Assembly (NCBI RefSeq): GCF_027942865.1
Contig: NC_134515.1
Coordinates: 31,300,449 to 31,364,448 of the forward strand
Direction: 5' to 3'
Source of the DNA: Odontesthes bonariensis
Lineage: Eukaryota; Chordata; Actinopteri; Atheriniformes; Atherinopsidae
DNA length: 64,000 bases
A model generated the notes under the pieces. The model had not been told where the DNA came from. It saw only the letters and a program-made list of their open reading frames with translations, and ran no database searches. The translations under genes were made by a program, and so were the position numbers. Shown here one piece after another: positions 1 to 10,020 of this stretch (the first letter of the stretch is position 1; each line of letters begins with the position of its first letter).

Positions 1-162
1 CCGACTAGACCCACCTCTGAAGCAGGTACTAGCCGGTACTAAAAAACGTAACGGGTCCCACCTTCAACCCGCGATGGAAAAGCTCCCAATCAGGGTAGAG
101 TCGTACCGTGTAGAGCTGTACCGGTACAAAAATGTTCGGTGGAAAAGGGGCATTAGTGGCCA
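1..162. repeat. Partial MITE-like element at window edge
   Basis: The first 160 bases contain short inverted motifs around GTACCGGTA and end in a GGAAAAG...CATTAGTGGCC string, after which a gypsy reverse transcriptase frame begins abruptly. This looks like the end of a small non-autonomous DNA transposon whose other end lies outside the window. The frame reads through from about 74, so the exact edge is a judgement. Confidence 0.35.
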
Positions 163-892
163 GATTGCAGAGTCCTTGCTTGTATATTTAGATGACATCA
201 TAGTGTACTCTCCAAATTTCAGCACATACCTTCAACATCTGGAAGAAGTTTTTGCTAGACTGCATAAACATGGACTGAAGTTGAAACCAGACAAATGCAA
301 TTTACTACAACAACAAGTGAAGTTTCTTGGTCATGTAGTAGATAAGCATGGGGTTCGTCCAGACCCCTCAAAGATTTCTGCTGTGGTTGACTGGCCCACA
401 CCAACCACTGTCAGAGAGGTGTCCGAGAGGTGTCAGAGAGGTGTCAGAGAGCGTTCCTTGGGTTAGCTGGGTATTATAGACGTTTTGTCCCAAATTTTGA
501 AAAGGGGACTGGACAGAAGAATGCCAATCTTCCTTTGATCATCTAAAAACTGTACCAACCCAGTCTTCGCTATTAGCAAATGCAGATTTTACTTTGCCAT
601 TCATTGTCTATACTGACGCTAGCAACCATGGACTCGGGGCTGAGCTGGCTCAAAAGCAAGACGGACGTGAACGTGTTGTAGCTTATGCTAGCCATGCCCT
701 GCATCCCACTGAACAGAATGATGTTAATTATAGCTCCTTTAAGCTGGAACTTTTGGAATTGAAGTGGGCGTTCACAGACAAATTTAAAGACTATCTTACT
801 GGGACCAAGTTCATTGTCAACAATCCTGTTGCCCATCTACAGACAGCCAAGTTGGGTGCCACTGAGCAGAGGTGGGTTGCACAGTTAAGGCT
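163..892 (+). pseudogene. Ty3/gypsy pol remnant: reverse transcriptase then RNase H
   Basis: The plus strand encodes the YLDDIIVYS catalytic box of a Ty3/gypsy reverse transcriptase, followed by the connection region (FLGHVVDKHGVRPDPSKI). A frameshift near 415-480 follows, then the RNase H start (FIVYTDASNHGLGAEL, from about 597) with the first catalytic Asp. The frame is cut at 893 by a TIR element and resumes at 1550. Several frameshifts make this dead. Family assignment to Ty3/gypsy rests on the motif order; the exact clade is not resolved. Confidence 0.85.
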
Positions 893-896
893 CTAG

Positions 897-1545
897 CATG
901 GTTGCCGCGTCTGCTAGCGCAAGCGGTGTTGATGACATTACGATATCATGCCCGCCATGTATAGTGGCGCAAGTCGATGCGCCAGTAGTTGCAATTTTCT
1001 CCGTCACAGAGGTGGCACTTCTACGTGACGGTTACCTCTACTCTACAACCACGAAAGTGGAGAAGAAAACAATGCCGCTGTCAAGAGCAGGAACACTGTA
1101 ATTAATGATACTGCTGCAGTTTTCGGATCATTTTAAGTTTTTAATTCAGTTAATAGAGGTGAAGGTTTGAAGCCCCCGGCATCAAGAGAGTCTCTGCCCT
1201 CTTCTTTGCCTTCACGTATCTGTCCCGTAGCTTCTTCCACACATTCTTACAGAACTCTCCCTCTTTCACCAAAGTTCTGCCAATCTCTGTGCACGAGTTT
1301 TGGGAGTTTACGTGGTCCCTGTGCTGTTTCACTGCAGTTTCGTACAGCTGCCTGTACAAACGCACCTCCTGACTGAGCCGGTCTCACATCGGTCCATCCG
1401 GTTTTTCGTTGGTGGCGCCACCAAGTTACAAAAATCGATTGGTGCACGACAACGCGCTGCGCCGTCTGTTCAAGGGAAGCACCATGCCTGAAATGTCATT
1501 TTGACGTCACGGTGCGACACTGCCGTGACAGACGCGGCAACCATG
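897..1545. mobile_element. 649-bp DNA transposon with 17-bp perfect TIRs
   Basis: The left end CATGGTTGCCGCGTCTG is the exact reverse complement of the right end CAGACGCGGCAACCATG. CTAG flanks both sides (893-896 and 1546-1549), so the duplication is CTAG or TA. The element interrupts a gypsy RNase H frame, which continues immediately to the right. Inside is a minus-strand MADF-like segment. A MADF/Myb-like second gene is known in PIF/Harbinger elements, but their TSD is usually 3 bp (TWA), so the superfamily is left open. Confidence 0.8.
1140..1380 (-). pseudogene. MADF-like DNA-binding domain remnant
   Basis: The minus strand reads LYETAVKQHRDHVNSQNS, then WKKLRDRYVKAKKR about 30 residues later. 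This matches the tail half of a MADF/Myb-SANT domain (LYD..., then W-x2-LRD-x-Y/F). The conserved trailing tryptophan and LRDRY are present. The segment has shifts at its edges and no transposase follows, so it is a leftover of the DNA-binding partner protein of the element that contains it. Confidence 0.55.
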
Positions 1546-1549
1546 CTAG

Positions 1550-1630
1550 CGCCTTTAGCCTCTTTTGACTTTGAGGTGAAGTATCATACGGGAAATCACC
1601 CAGATTTCAACGACATCCGGCCCGCCTAAA
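1550..1630 (+). pseudogene. Continuation of the gypsy RNase H frame
   Basis: After the TIR element the plus strand reads PLASFDFEVKYHTGNHPDFND, the usual end of the gypsy RNase H region (the F-x-V-x-Y-x-x-G-x-x-N motif). Removing 897-1545 and one copy of CTAG restores contiguity with the frame before 893. It stops at about 1627, where unrelated hAT sequence starts. Confidence 0.75.
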
Positions 1631-2830
1631 CAATTGGAGTGGCCCACTTAACAATCCCTCTAAACATGGCCTATTTTTTAAAATGGTATTTTCCTATTAT
1701 AAAATATCCACACTTAATTATTAAGGTTGGCATTCCAATTAAGATTTACCTTATTTACGAATTTACCACACACACACACAATGGTATATTCTAACTTGAC
1801 TTTGCTTGTGATCAACGGTCAAGTGCGCGTGGGCGAGCTAACGAAAGAAAAGCAGAAAACAAAATGTCGAAACGGAAAATAGATTCGAAGTGTAGAGTTT
1901 TTAAACAGTATCCTAGCTTGCAGGGTCAAGTGAGGAGAGACATGGTGGCTAAGCTAAAAAGTGGATTAGCTGCCCAGCAGAGTACAATGCTATGCCAAAC
2001 ACAGATGAACCTGTCATCCGTTCGGGCCAGCTTCAAGGTAGCTAAACTGATAGCAAGCTGTGGAAAGTCGTTCAGTGATGGGGAGTTCATTAAGAAGTGT
2101 TTGAATGCTGTCGCGGAGGAGGAGGTCTGTCCGCATCTAAAGTAACCAGGCGAATAGAAGAAATAGGACATAATGTCAAGCTAAAAGAAAAAACTAAAGA
2201 TTTTGTGTGTTTTGCATTGGCAATGGATGAGAGCAATGACGTGCAGGACATAGCACAACTGCTGATTTTTATTTGGGGAGTTAATTCAAATTTTGAAGTG
2301 TCCGAGGAGCTGGCAGCTCTACAAAGTCTCACAGATACTATGACAGGAGAAGATATTTTTGTAAAGTACGTCAAACGATGGAAGAGTTGGGTTTAGGCTG
2401 GTCTACGCTGGATAGCATCACAACGGACGGTGCTCCGAGTATGATTGGTGCGTCGAGGGGGCTAATGGGGCGCATAAAAAGCGAAATGCAGCGACGAGGT
2501 CTCACCCCCCCACTACAAGTCCACTGTGTGATTCTGTCACACGGTGAGGTCAGGTTGGGGTTTTTGTCTTGTCTCCATGTTTTGTCATTTTATTTTGAAA
2601 AGTAACTCTCCTCTTGTTTCAGGTCACTTGCCCTTCCTCATGTGTCACTTGTTGGAGTGTCTTCCCTGATTCCTGATTGTGTCCACCTGTTTCCCATTAC
2701 CCTCATTTGTCTCATAGTCTGCGTCTCCCTTTGTCTTGTGCCTGAGTGTTTCATCTTTTCGTTCACCCAAGCCTGCCATAGCCACAGAGATTCCTGCCTT
2801 GTTCGTGCGTTTTCCTAGCCTCGATTTCAA

Positions 2831-3070
2831 GCCTCCTTCCGAGTGATTTTTTTGTTCATAAGTTTGATAATTTAGTCTAAGTTTTTCATAGCCTTTTGAT
2901 AGCCTCCTTGCGAGTGATTTTTTGTTCATCAAGTTTGATAATCTAGTCTAAGTTTTTCATAGCCTTTTGATTGCCTCCTTGTGAGTGATTTTTTTGTTCA
3001 TTAAGTTTAATAATCTAGTCTAAGTTTTTCATAGCCTATTGATAGCCTCCTATAGGAGTGATTTTTTTGT
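2831..3070 (+). repeat. 71-72-bp tandem repeat inside the solo LTR
   Basis: The string GCCTCCT...GAGTGATTTTTTTGTT recurs starting at 2831, 2902, 2973 and 3045, a period of 71-72 bp with few differences. It lies in the U3-like left half of the LTR, where tandem enhancer-type repeats are common. Confidence 0.85.
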
Positions 3071-3126
3071 TATAGATTACGTTTCTCGATTTTGTTGAGT
3101 GCATTTAGTTGTTTTTGTTTTCCTCT

Positions 3127-3180
3127 TTTATTTTATAAGTTTTATATATCTATATATATATCTATATATATATATATAGA
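3127..3180. repeat. TATC/TA-rich simple repeat
   Basis: A run of ATATATCTATATATA follows a T-rich stretch, within the solo LTR. Confidence 0.7.
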
Positions 3181-4301
3181 AGTGTATTTTCATAGCTTTT
3201 ATTTTATCACGTCGTAGTGGTGGTTGAAACATCCTAAATAAACCCTGCCTTATTTGGATTTTCTGCATCTGAGTCCTCCTTTCCAGCCCCGTTCTGACAG
3301 ATTCACCAGCAAGCACTGTGCTGTAAAGTCCTGAAGTGGGAATCTGTCATGAAGGTAGTTGTGTCCTGCATAAACTTCATCAGAGCAAACGGACTTAAAC
3401 ACAGGCAGTTCCAAGCTTTTCTCTCCGAGCTGGAGTCTACCCATGGAGACTTGCTTTACCACACTGATGTCAGAGTTTTGAAGCGTTTTTACGACTTACT
3501 GCCCAAAATCAACGCCTTTGTCCTGACAAAGGGAAAAAACTGTCCCAGAGCTGATCGACGCAGGATGGAAATGGGACCTCGTCTTTTTAACAGATGTGAC
3601 AGAAAATTTAAACGGCCTCAATTTACAGCTGCAGGGCAAGGGCAAATTAATCTGTGACATGTACTCCCACATCAAAGCATTTGAGGTTAAACTGGTGCTG
3701 CTTGTTGGACAAGTGCAAAAACAAGACTTCACCAATCTCTCTGCTACTTGAAGCCTCTCAGCTGAGAAACTAGCGGTTCCGTTCCCAACCGAGAAGTGCA
3801 AGGACGCACTGGAAACGCTGAGGGCGGAGTTCAGTGTGCGGTTCCGTGAGCTTCATGACCACGTTTAAGAAATTTGTGTATTCCAGAACCCTTTTGCTGC
3901 CGACATTAAAGAAACCCTGCCTTCTCTTCAATTTGAACTGGCTGAGTTGCAGACCTGGGATGTGCTGAAAGACGCATTCAACCCTAGCTGTCTCATAGAG
4001 TACTATGCTTCCCTCCCAAACGAGACTCCGGTGTAGGACACCAGTGTATCTTTCAGCAGTCCGTTTACTATATAACCTGTAGCGCACATTACACACACAC
4101 ATAACATCCTGCGAGCAAGGCATGCTGGGACCTGTAGTCCTACTACTACTACAGCTCCCCCTTATTGACCCATCCCACGTGACGTCACAACAAAAGCGTC
4201 AGCCATTTTGGACGTGAAAACAAGTAGTCTACCACAGCCAACAACGGAGGAGCGAGGAACATTCAAAGGAAAATATCGATTAGATCAGTAAGGTTTACAT
4301 C

Positions 4302-4479
4302 ATGCCGGCATATTGTTGCGCGCCTGGGTGTACCAACAGTCAGCAGACGAGGAAAGATTTGTCTTTTTACCGGATCCCCACTGATCTTGAGCGACGGAGA
4401 AGATGAGTCGCGGCGATCAATAGGAAAGACTGGCAACCTTCAGTATACCAGCGGTTGTGTAGTGACCACTTTGTTGGAG
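4302..4479 (+). pseudogene. THAP zinc-finger exon
   Basis: From the ATG at 4302 the frame gives MPAYCCAPGCTNSQQTRKD, then FYRIP and later LCSDHFVGG, ending at a consensus donor (G|GTAAGTG at 4480). The C-x4-C ... C-x2-H pattern, the early proline and the aromatic-basic segment fit a THAP DNA-binding domain. The invariant tryptophan position is a TGA stop (RRRR-stop-VAAI, a TGG to TGA change), so this copy is disabled. THAP domains bind transposon ends in P and Kolobok-type elements. Confidence 0.75.
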
Positions 4480-4776
4480 GTAAGTGTCGAATAAAGATAT
4501 ATAACATATACATATACATGCAAAATAAAGATAAAGCCTGAGAGGGATTTTCCACTGTACACCAGATGATCTCTCACGGCACACTAGTGTTCCCCCGTGC
4601 CATTTCAGGGTTGCCTTTCTACTAGATAAAACATAACACAGCGCCTTTAGTAAAGCACTACGACTTGGTCATTGCAATTCTCGTAATAGCAAGATTATAA
4701 CACTGTGTCAACGGGTTTACATGTCGTTTATCCTGGTGAACAACGTTAAATGAAAAATGTAAACAAACCTTAGCTG

Positions 4777-5117
4777 TAAAAAGATGGCGCCCACCGGCTC
4801 CAGGGACGATCCACTGGTAAAAGGCAGGTCACATAGTCCGACACAAAATATTTGTAGGCATCCAAACTCTTGTATGCCTTTAGATCCTTTCCCGTGTATG
4901 GCGATGGGTTTTTTACAACATAAATATAAAGGTCGTGGGGGCCGAAGTTGGGTAAAGACGAGGCGGTGGCATGCTGTCGGACGTCTGTAAACAGCCCTGG
5001 TGGAAGCAAGTACACGTCGTTTTCTAAACCTCCAATTTTCAGCTTCTCCAAATACCTCTCCCTCTGCTGGCCCACTAAATGCCCCACCTCGCTGGATAGT
5101 GGAGTTTTTTTCTGCAT
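4777..5117 (-). pseudogene. Opposing-strand coding segment resembling the N-terminal part of SWIM/YqaJ-type transposon-associated proteins
   Basis: The minus strand from the ATG near 5117 reads MQKKTPLSSEVGHLVGQQRE and contains YLEKLKIGGLEND, LPNFGPHDLYIYVVKNPSPY and KAYKSLDAYKYFVSDYV. The block 'P-D-x-x-x-Y-L..., SPYT-x-x-x-L-KAYKSL-x-A-Y' resembles the region ahead of the SWIM finger and YqaJ-like nuclease in large metazoan element-associated proteins. Only this first part is present (about 110 aa), with no nuclease motifs. The resemblance is from memory of the family and could be wrong. Confidence 0.4.
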
Positions 5118-5575
5118 CTTGTTCTTTCTTCTTTTATTCAATTTTCAGTCTGTCTTTATCGTTACTGTTACTATCGTTACTCGCAAATCGTTGTCTTCTA
5201 TACGTCCAAAATGGCGGTTGCTTTACGAAAGTCACGTGACTGGGAAGGGTCAATAGCTAAGTCTTCCCACATTCAAATAACCTGTTGTGCACCTTCTCTG
5301 TGCTTTCTTTGTGAACTAACAATGAAACAAAACTGTAACACAGTATCCTTTTATCACCTTTAACCTTAGCATACTTTTGTGTTTAACTCCAGAACTGTAA
5401 CATAGACTTATGGATTATAACATCCCAAATCACTTTTCTTTTCCTGGGAACATAACCTTCCATTTTATTCACAGGCGTAGTCTGTCCGGCGGCTTTGTCA
5501 CCCGACCAACTCTCGTAACAGTCCCTATAGGTCGGAGGTGACTTCTGTTTCTCCTCAGGAGACCTCTATCAGTCT

Positions 5576-7080
5576 CTACCATATATGACCTTGGAGTGTT
5601 GGCTGATCTGACGACTGCTCCTGTAGTCCCTCTCCGTGGTGACCCAGACCTTTTGACCAGCAGACAGCCGAAGTGCTTTTGAGCTGTGCTATCTCAATGT
5701 ATCTTGAGAAATAGTCTATAATCAACAGATAATCACTCTTGGACCACTCAAATAGATCCATACCCACTTTCTGCCACGGGCGGTCTGGAAGTGGAGTGGA
5801 CAGCAGTGGTTCTTTGAGCTGTGTTCTGTGTTTTTGACACTGTTCACACCTTTCCACCATTTGACCTATCTGGGTGGAAATGCCAGAAATGCTCTGGCTC
5901 TGCATTTTGAGATCCCCTGATGTCCTTCATGCAGTAGCTGTAGCACATCTGTTCTTAAGGAGGGCTGAATGACCAGTCTCTCCCCTTTCATAAGCAGGTC
6001 GTGAGTGGTGTGGAGATCAGTTCTGTCCCGCCAGTATGGGCTGATTTGCGGGTTAGCCTCACAGCTCTGTGGCCACCCTTTGAGGCAGTGCTCTATTACT
6101 TTTGTGCACACATCATCTTCCTTCTGTGCCTTTTTTATCTCCTCCAGCCTCTTCCCCTTAGCTGGGAGAGAAGACATAATACAGTCCACAAAAACCTCAA
6201 CTTCCTTCTCCAGCTGTAGATCACCTGCTGTATGTGGACCCTCCAGGGGAGCTCTGGAGAGGGCATCTGCTGTGATGAGTTTCTTCCCTGGAACATGTAC
6301 AATTGTGTAGGAGAATCGCAGCAGCCACAGACGAAACTTCAGGATCCGTGGCGGGAGGTCGTCTAACACTCATGTGCTCAGCAGTAGAACCAATGGCTTA
6401 TGATCTGTCTGCAGTGTGAAGTGCAGACCTAAAAGGTATGATGTGAGTCTCTCACATGCCCATGTGGCCGCCAAAGCCTCCTTTTCTATTTGTGCGTAGC
6501 GCTTCTCGGTGTCTGTTAATCTTCTAGAAATGTATGACACTGGTCGCCAGGAGCCGTCAGTCTGTTGCTGGGTGAGTTTGGCACCCAGGCCGTATGGCGA
6601 CGCATCAGCTGCAACCTTTGTCTCAGCAGTGTTGGAATACTGGGCTAGCACCTCTGGAGAGCTCAATATCTCCTTCAACCTTCGAAAAGCTGTTTCCTGG
6701 GGCTCTGCCCATATCCATTCGTTCCTCTCCTTCTGCAGATCTTTTAGTGGCATGGTTAGTGTAGCCAGTTGGGGCAGGAATTTGGCAAGGTAATTTGCCA
6801 TACCCATAAGACGCTGCACGTCCTCCATGCACGTGGGCTGTGGCAGCTGCTGGATAGCCTTGACTTTATTCGGGTCAGGCTCAATGCCTTTTGCAGATAC
6901 CCTGTGGCTGACAAATGTGACTTCATCTCTTGCAAATTCGCATTTCTCATTCAGAGTGAGACCTTCCTGCCGTATCTTCTGAAGCACACGGTGCAATCTT
7001 TGGTCATGCTCCTGCCTGTCCCTGCCATACACAAGAATGTCATCAGCATGACAGAGCAGTCCATCGTAACCCTCCAACAT
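5576..7080 (-). pseudogene. Ty3/gypsy pol: reverse transcriptase, RNase H, partial integrase
   Basis: On the minus strand from 7080: CHADDILVYGRDR (catalytic box with both Asp), the connection FVSHRVSAKGIEPDPNKVKA, RNase H (VAADASPYGLGAKL, TDHKPL), a stop at about 6370, then the ADALSRAP linker and an integrase zinc-finger and core start (RCEQCQKHR, KVGMDLFEW, IIDYFSRYIEI). A frameshift lies near 5890 and the integrase core is internally deleted: the frame jumps to a C-terminal GQKVWVTTERDYRSS. The 5' half of pol and gag are absent because a plus-strand LINE abuts at 7081. Dead. Confidence 0.85.
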
Positions 7081-7081
7081 C

Positions 7082-8851
7082 TGTGAGGCAGTGCCTCAAA
7101 AAGGTCAACCCTCGCAAGGCCCCGGGCCCCGATGGCATTTCAGGTAGGGCCCTCTGGGGGTGCGCTGACCAGCTTGCATGGGTCTTCAGTGATATCTTAA
7201 ACCTCTCCCTCAGCCTATCCGTACTCCCCACCTGCTTCAAGAGGACCACCATCGTCCCTGTGCCTAAGAACACTTAAGCCACCAGCATGAATGACTATCG
7301 CCTGATAGCATTGACCTCTGTCATCATGAAGTGCTTCGAGCGGCTGGTCAAATCATTCATCTGCTCCTCACTGCCTCGCACCCTGGACCCGATGCAGTTT
7401 GCATACCGGTCCAACAGGTCTACAGATGACGCCATCGCCCTGACAGTGCACACCGCTCTCTCCCGACTGGAAAAGAGGGATTCGTATGTGAGGATGCTGT
7501 TCATTGATTACAGCTCAGCGTTCAACACCATCATCCCCTCCAGACTTGTCTCCAAGCTTGCAGACCTGGGACTAAACACCTCCCTCTGCAAATGGATCTA
7601 TAGCTTCCTGACGGGGAGGCCACAGGTGGTGAGACTCGGTGACCGCACTTCAGCTACAGTGGTCACAAACACTGGCACCCCCCAGGGTTGTGTGCTCAGC
7701 CCCCTCCTGTTCTCCTTGTTCACACATGACTGTGCGTCAACGCACAGTTCCAACCTCATCGTGAAGTTTGCTGATGACACAACCATCGTGGGCCTCATCA
7801 CTAACATTGACGAGTCAGCCTACAGAGAGGAGGTTGACACCCTAACAACATGGTGTCAGGAGAACCCCCTCTCTCTCAACATCAGCAAAACTAAGGAGAT
7901 GATTGTGGACTTTAGGAGGCGGCAGGGGGTGGAGCATGCACCCCTGCACATTAACGGATCTGAAGTAGAAAAGGTCAGCTGCTTCAAGTTCCTTGGGGTT
8001 AACATCAGCCATGATCTCACCTGGTCTGCCCACACAGACAAGGTGGTCAAAGCTGCCCGGAAACGCCTCTTCTTCCTGAGGAGACTCAAGAAGCTTGGCA
8101 TGAACACAGTCATCCTCACCAACTTTTATAGGTGCTCTATAGAAAGCATCCTGAGTGGTTCGGGAGCTGCACAGCCATGGACCGTAAGGCCCTACGCAGT
8201 GTGGTCCGATCTGCTGAGTGTATCATTGGTAGGAAACTCCCAACCCTTCAGGACATCTACCAAACAAGATGTCTTTGTAGAGCTGGCAGAATCCTAAAAG
8301 ACTGCCATCACCCATCCTTCAGACTGTTCACCATGCTGCCTTCTGGTAGGCGGTACAGAAGCATCCGGTCTCGCATCCGCAGAATGGAGAACAGTTTCTA
8401 TCCTAAGGCCATCAGACTCCTAAATGGACTATAATGCACTCTCATCACTTACGCACTCGACACTTACACTTATACTTTACACACTTTATACTTTACACAT
8501 GCCTACCTCCGCTGCTGTTTGCACTGCAACTTGCAATATTGCACAATATTGTATTTTTTATTTTACCTTATGTTATAGGTTAGTATAGGTCTTAGATTAG
8601 CATAGGCTATTATGTGTATTATATGTTCAGTACAGCTCTTGTAATTAGCGTTAAAATGTATATTGTAGTATCCACATTGCCTATTTATTGTTACTGTCTT
8701 TGTTAGAGTACTGATGACATGACATGTTACGGCATGTTATGTCTTGTTATGGTAGCTGCTGTACGGTGTCCTGTCCTAAGAATTTCAGTGCCCAGTCCGA
8801 CTCTGTTGTTCTGTGTATCTGACAATAAAAGACTTGACTTGACTTGACTGG
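7082..8851 (+). mobile_element. 5'-truncated non-LTR retrotransposon (L2/CR1-like) with a (GACTT)n tail
   Basis: The element starts abruptly within the RT domain at RKAPGPDGISGRAL and runs through all RT blocks to a C-terminal tail and 3' UTR. It ends in AATAAAAGACTTGACTTGACTTGAC at 8823-8850. The abrupt 5' end inside an older minus-strand gypsy and the short-repeat 3' tail are typical of target-primed reverse transcription. It belongs to the large L2/CR1-like group of fish LINEs; the exact family is not assigned. Confidence 0.75.
7083..8434 (+). pseudogene. LINE reverse transcriptase with a stop and a frameshift
   Basis: Visible blocks are [59 protein letters not shown] (first catalytic Asp), [19 protein letters not shown] and [13 protein letters not shown] (FADD catalytic pair intact). 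A stop codon at 7275-7277 and a frameshift near 8156 separate it from the C-terminal part ([14 protein letters not shown] ... RIRRMENSFYPKAIRLL, stop near 8434). No endonuclease domain remains. Inactive. Confidence 0.85.
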
Positions 8852-9839
8852 TTTGAGTTTCCCTCATTTCAGGGTTAATAAACTCAATAAACCTTCTTTG
8901 TGAAACAGACCCCAGGTCTGACCTGACAGGGCTGAGATTTCTGGCTTTGTTTGTGGTTTTTAACATTACAGAATGAACCTGAGCACAGATGATTAACTGT
9001 TCTTGTCCAGCTTTAAAGACTGGCCTTTTTTTTGTCTTTGTTTAACGAAAGAAAATTCTGGATGAACCAGTTTTTTTTGTTTGTTTAAGGTGATAATAAG
9101 TGTTTGTTAGGGAAAATATACCTCAGGTGATATGGTGATGTAGATTTGTAATATTATTATTTTTTTTTATGTGTTTTTTTTTTTAATGTGTTGATAGTTG
9201 TTTTTTTTGGTTTGTTTTTTTATGGTACTGCACTGCTGCCGGAGCCTTAATTTCTCTTTCGACACTGTACATTTACTGATAAATAAAACCACAAACTGTT
9301 TTTGCATTATATTCTACTTTGATTGGCGTAACCTGCAATCCAGCCGCTCAGATGCCGCCTTGTCAAAAATGCAGCAAAGAGATCCTGTAAAATGAAGAAA
9401 AAAACAAAGCCGCAATATCCAGAATTCAGAGTGAATTCAGATTTGGTTAGTGACATTCACACTAACCAAAACTGATTTAAAACTGATTAATCGAACAGGC
9501 CTAGTTTTCAGCGCCACAATCTTCTCAATTCAGTTTCAATTATCAAATCAAAATATGCAGAAGGAGCAGGCTTTCAAAATATGTATGCAGACTTTTGATG
9601 TAGTCTTCATATTGTCCGCATATAGCTTCTACTTAGCTTTAGCTAAATGCTACGTTGTATAAATGGCAGCATGCATGCAGCCCCTAAAATGACTGTTATG
9701 TCAAAGCAAATTCATCCAGGTCTAAAATTATATATTATACATATTGGTGATTTGCTAATGTATAAAATCATGTGAATCACTTGTGAATCAAATTCAGATT
9801 AGACTTTTAGAATTTCTAAGATAGCCTGTTTTTTCCAAA
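8852..9839. other. No gene seen; AT-rich spacer
   Basis: This stretch has poly-T runs (about 9158-9183, 9200-9222) and no ORF with recognisable motifs. At 8870-8930 there is AATAAACTCAATAAACC followed by ...CTGACCTGACAG, which could be an LTR end, but no partner was found. Confidence 0.6.
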
Positions 9840-10020
9840 ATGGTGGCAATGGGGCAAAGTGAGCCAAAGGCTATGGGTTAAATTGAGCCAATGGTTCAAC
9901 TTACCCCACCATAAGGCACTGAAATTCAGTTAAGTCTCTGACATATAAAATGGTATTTCAGCTGATTATACACAACTGGTTTATGACTGTTTGTCATACG
10001 TGAACCATTGTAGAAAAGGT

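Larger units (their letters stand above)
2535..3299 (+). mobile_element. Solo LTR (765 bp), TG...CA ends, 5-bp TSD
   Basis: The segment begins TGTCACACGG and ends GTTCTGACA. GATTC is duplicated at 2530-2534 and 3300-3304. Excising the segment with one GATTC restores the hAT reading (HCVI|HQQALC). AATAAA lies near 3237, about 60 bases before the right end, as expected for a poly(A) signal in an LTR. No internal coding region is present, so it is a solo LTR from recombination between two LTRs of a gypsy-like or ERV-like element. Confidence 0.9.
1864..4032 (+). pseudogene. hAT transposase remnant, GTF2IRD2/ZBED-like, split by a solo LTR
   Basis: The start MSKRKIDSKCR is followed directly by GQVRRDMVAKLKSGLAAQQ, so the N-terminal zinc-finger segment usual in this family has been deleted. 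Later blocks are RASFKVAKLIASCGKSFSDGEF, VTRRIEEIGHNV, ALAMDESNDVQDIAQLL (first catalytic Asp), TTDGAPSMIGASRGL (second Asp) and PPLQVHCVI. The frame is cut at 2534 by an LTR and resumes at 3300 with HQQALCCKVLKWESVM and then the KTKL-type helical region to about 4030. Frameshifts near 2110, 2375 and 3545 and an abrupt end before the C-terminal dimerisation domain make it inactive. Confidence 0.85.
4151..5258. mobile_element. THAP-bearing DNA transposon with two opposing gene fragments
   Basis: The left side reads ATTGACCCATCCCACGTGAC and the right side, reverse complemented, ATTGACCCTTCCCAGTCACG. Both continue inward to CCATTTTGGACGT, giving inverted ends of about 55 bp. AGCT occurs just outside both ends. 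A plus-strand THAP exon starts at 4302 and a minus-strand coding segment starts near 5115, so the element carries two genes pointing toward each other from its two ends. The core transposase is missing; at 1.1 kb it is an internally deleted, non-autonomous copy. Confidence 0.6.
4034..5575 (-). mobile_element. 3' end and LTR-like region of a minus-strand gypsy element, split by a THAP transposon
   Basis: On the minus strand, sequence downstream of 5575 encodes a pol tail (RSHLRPIGTVTRE, then KPPDRLRL) ending in a stop near 5465. After it comes LTR-like sequence beginning TGTTACAG (near 5404) and ending CCTACA at 4034, where the upstream hAT frame stops. A THAP-bearing element (about 4151-5258) interrupts the LTR. 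The outer edges are approximate and no TSD was found. Confidence 0.5.

Noticed and set aside
8861..8932. LTR end with AATAAA and CTGACA
   Set aside because: No matching LTR start, TSD or second copy seen.
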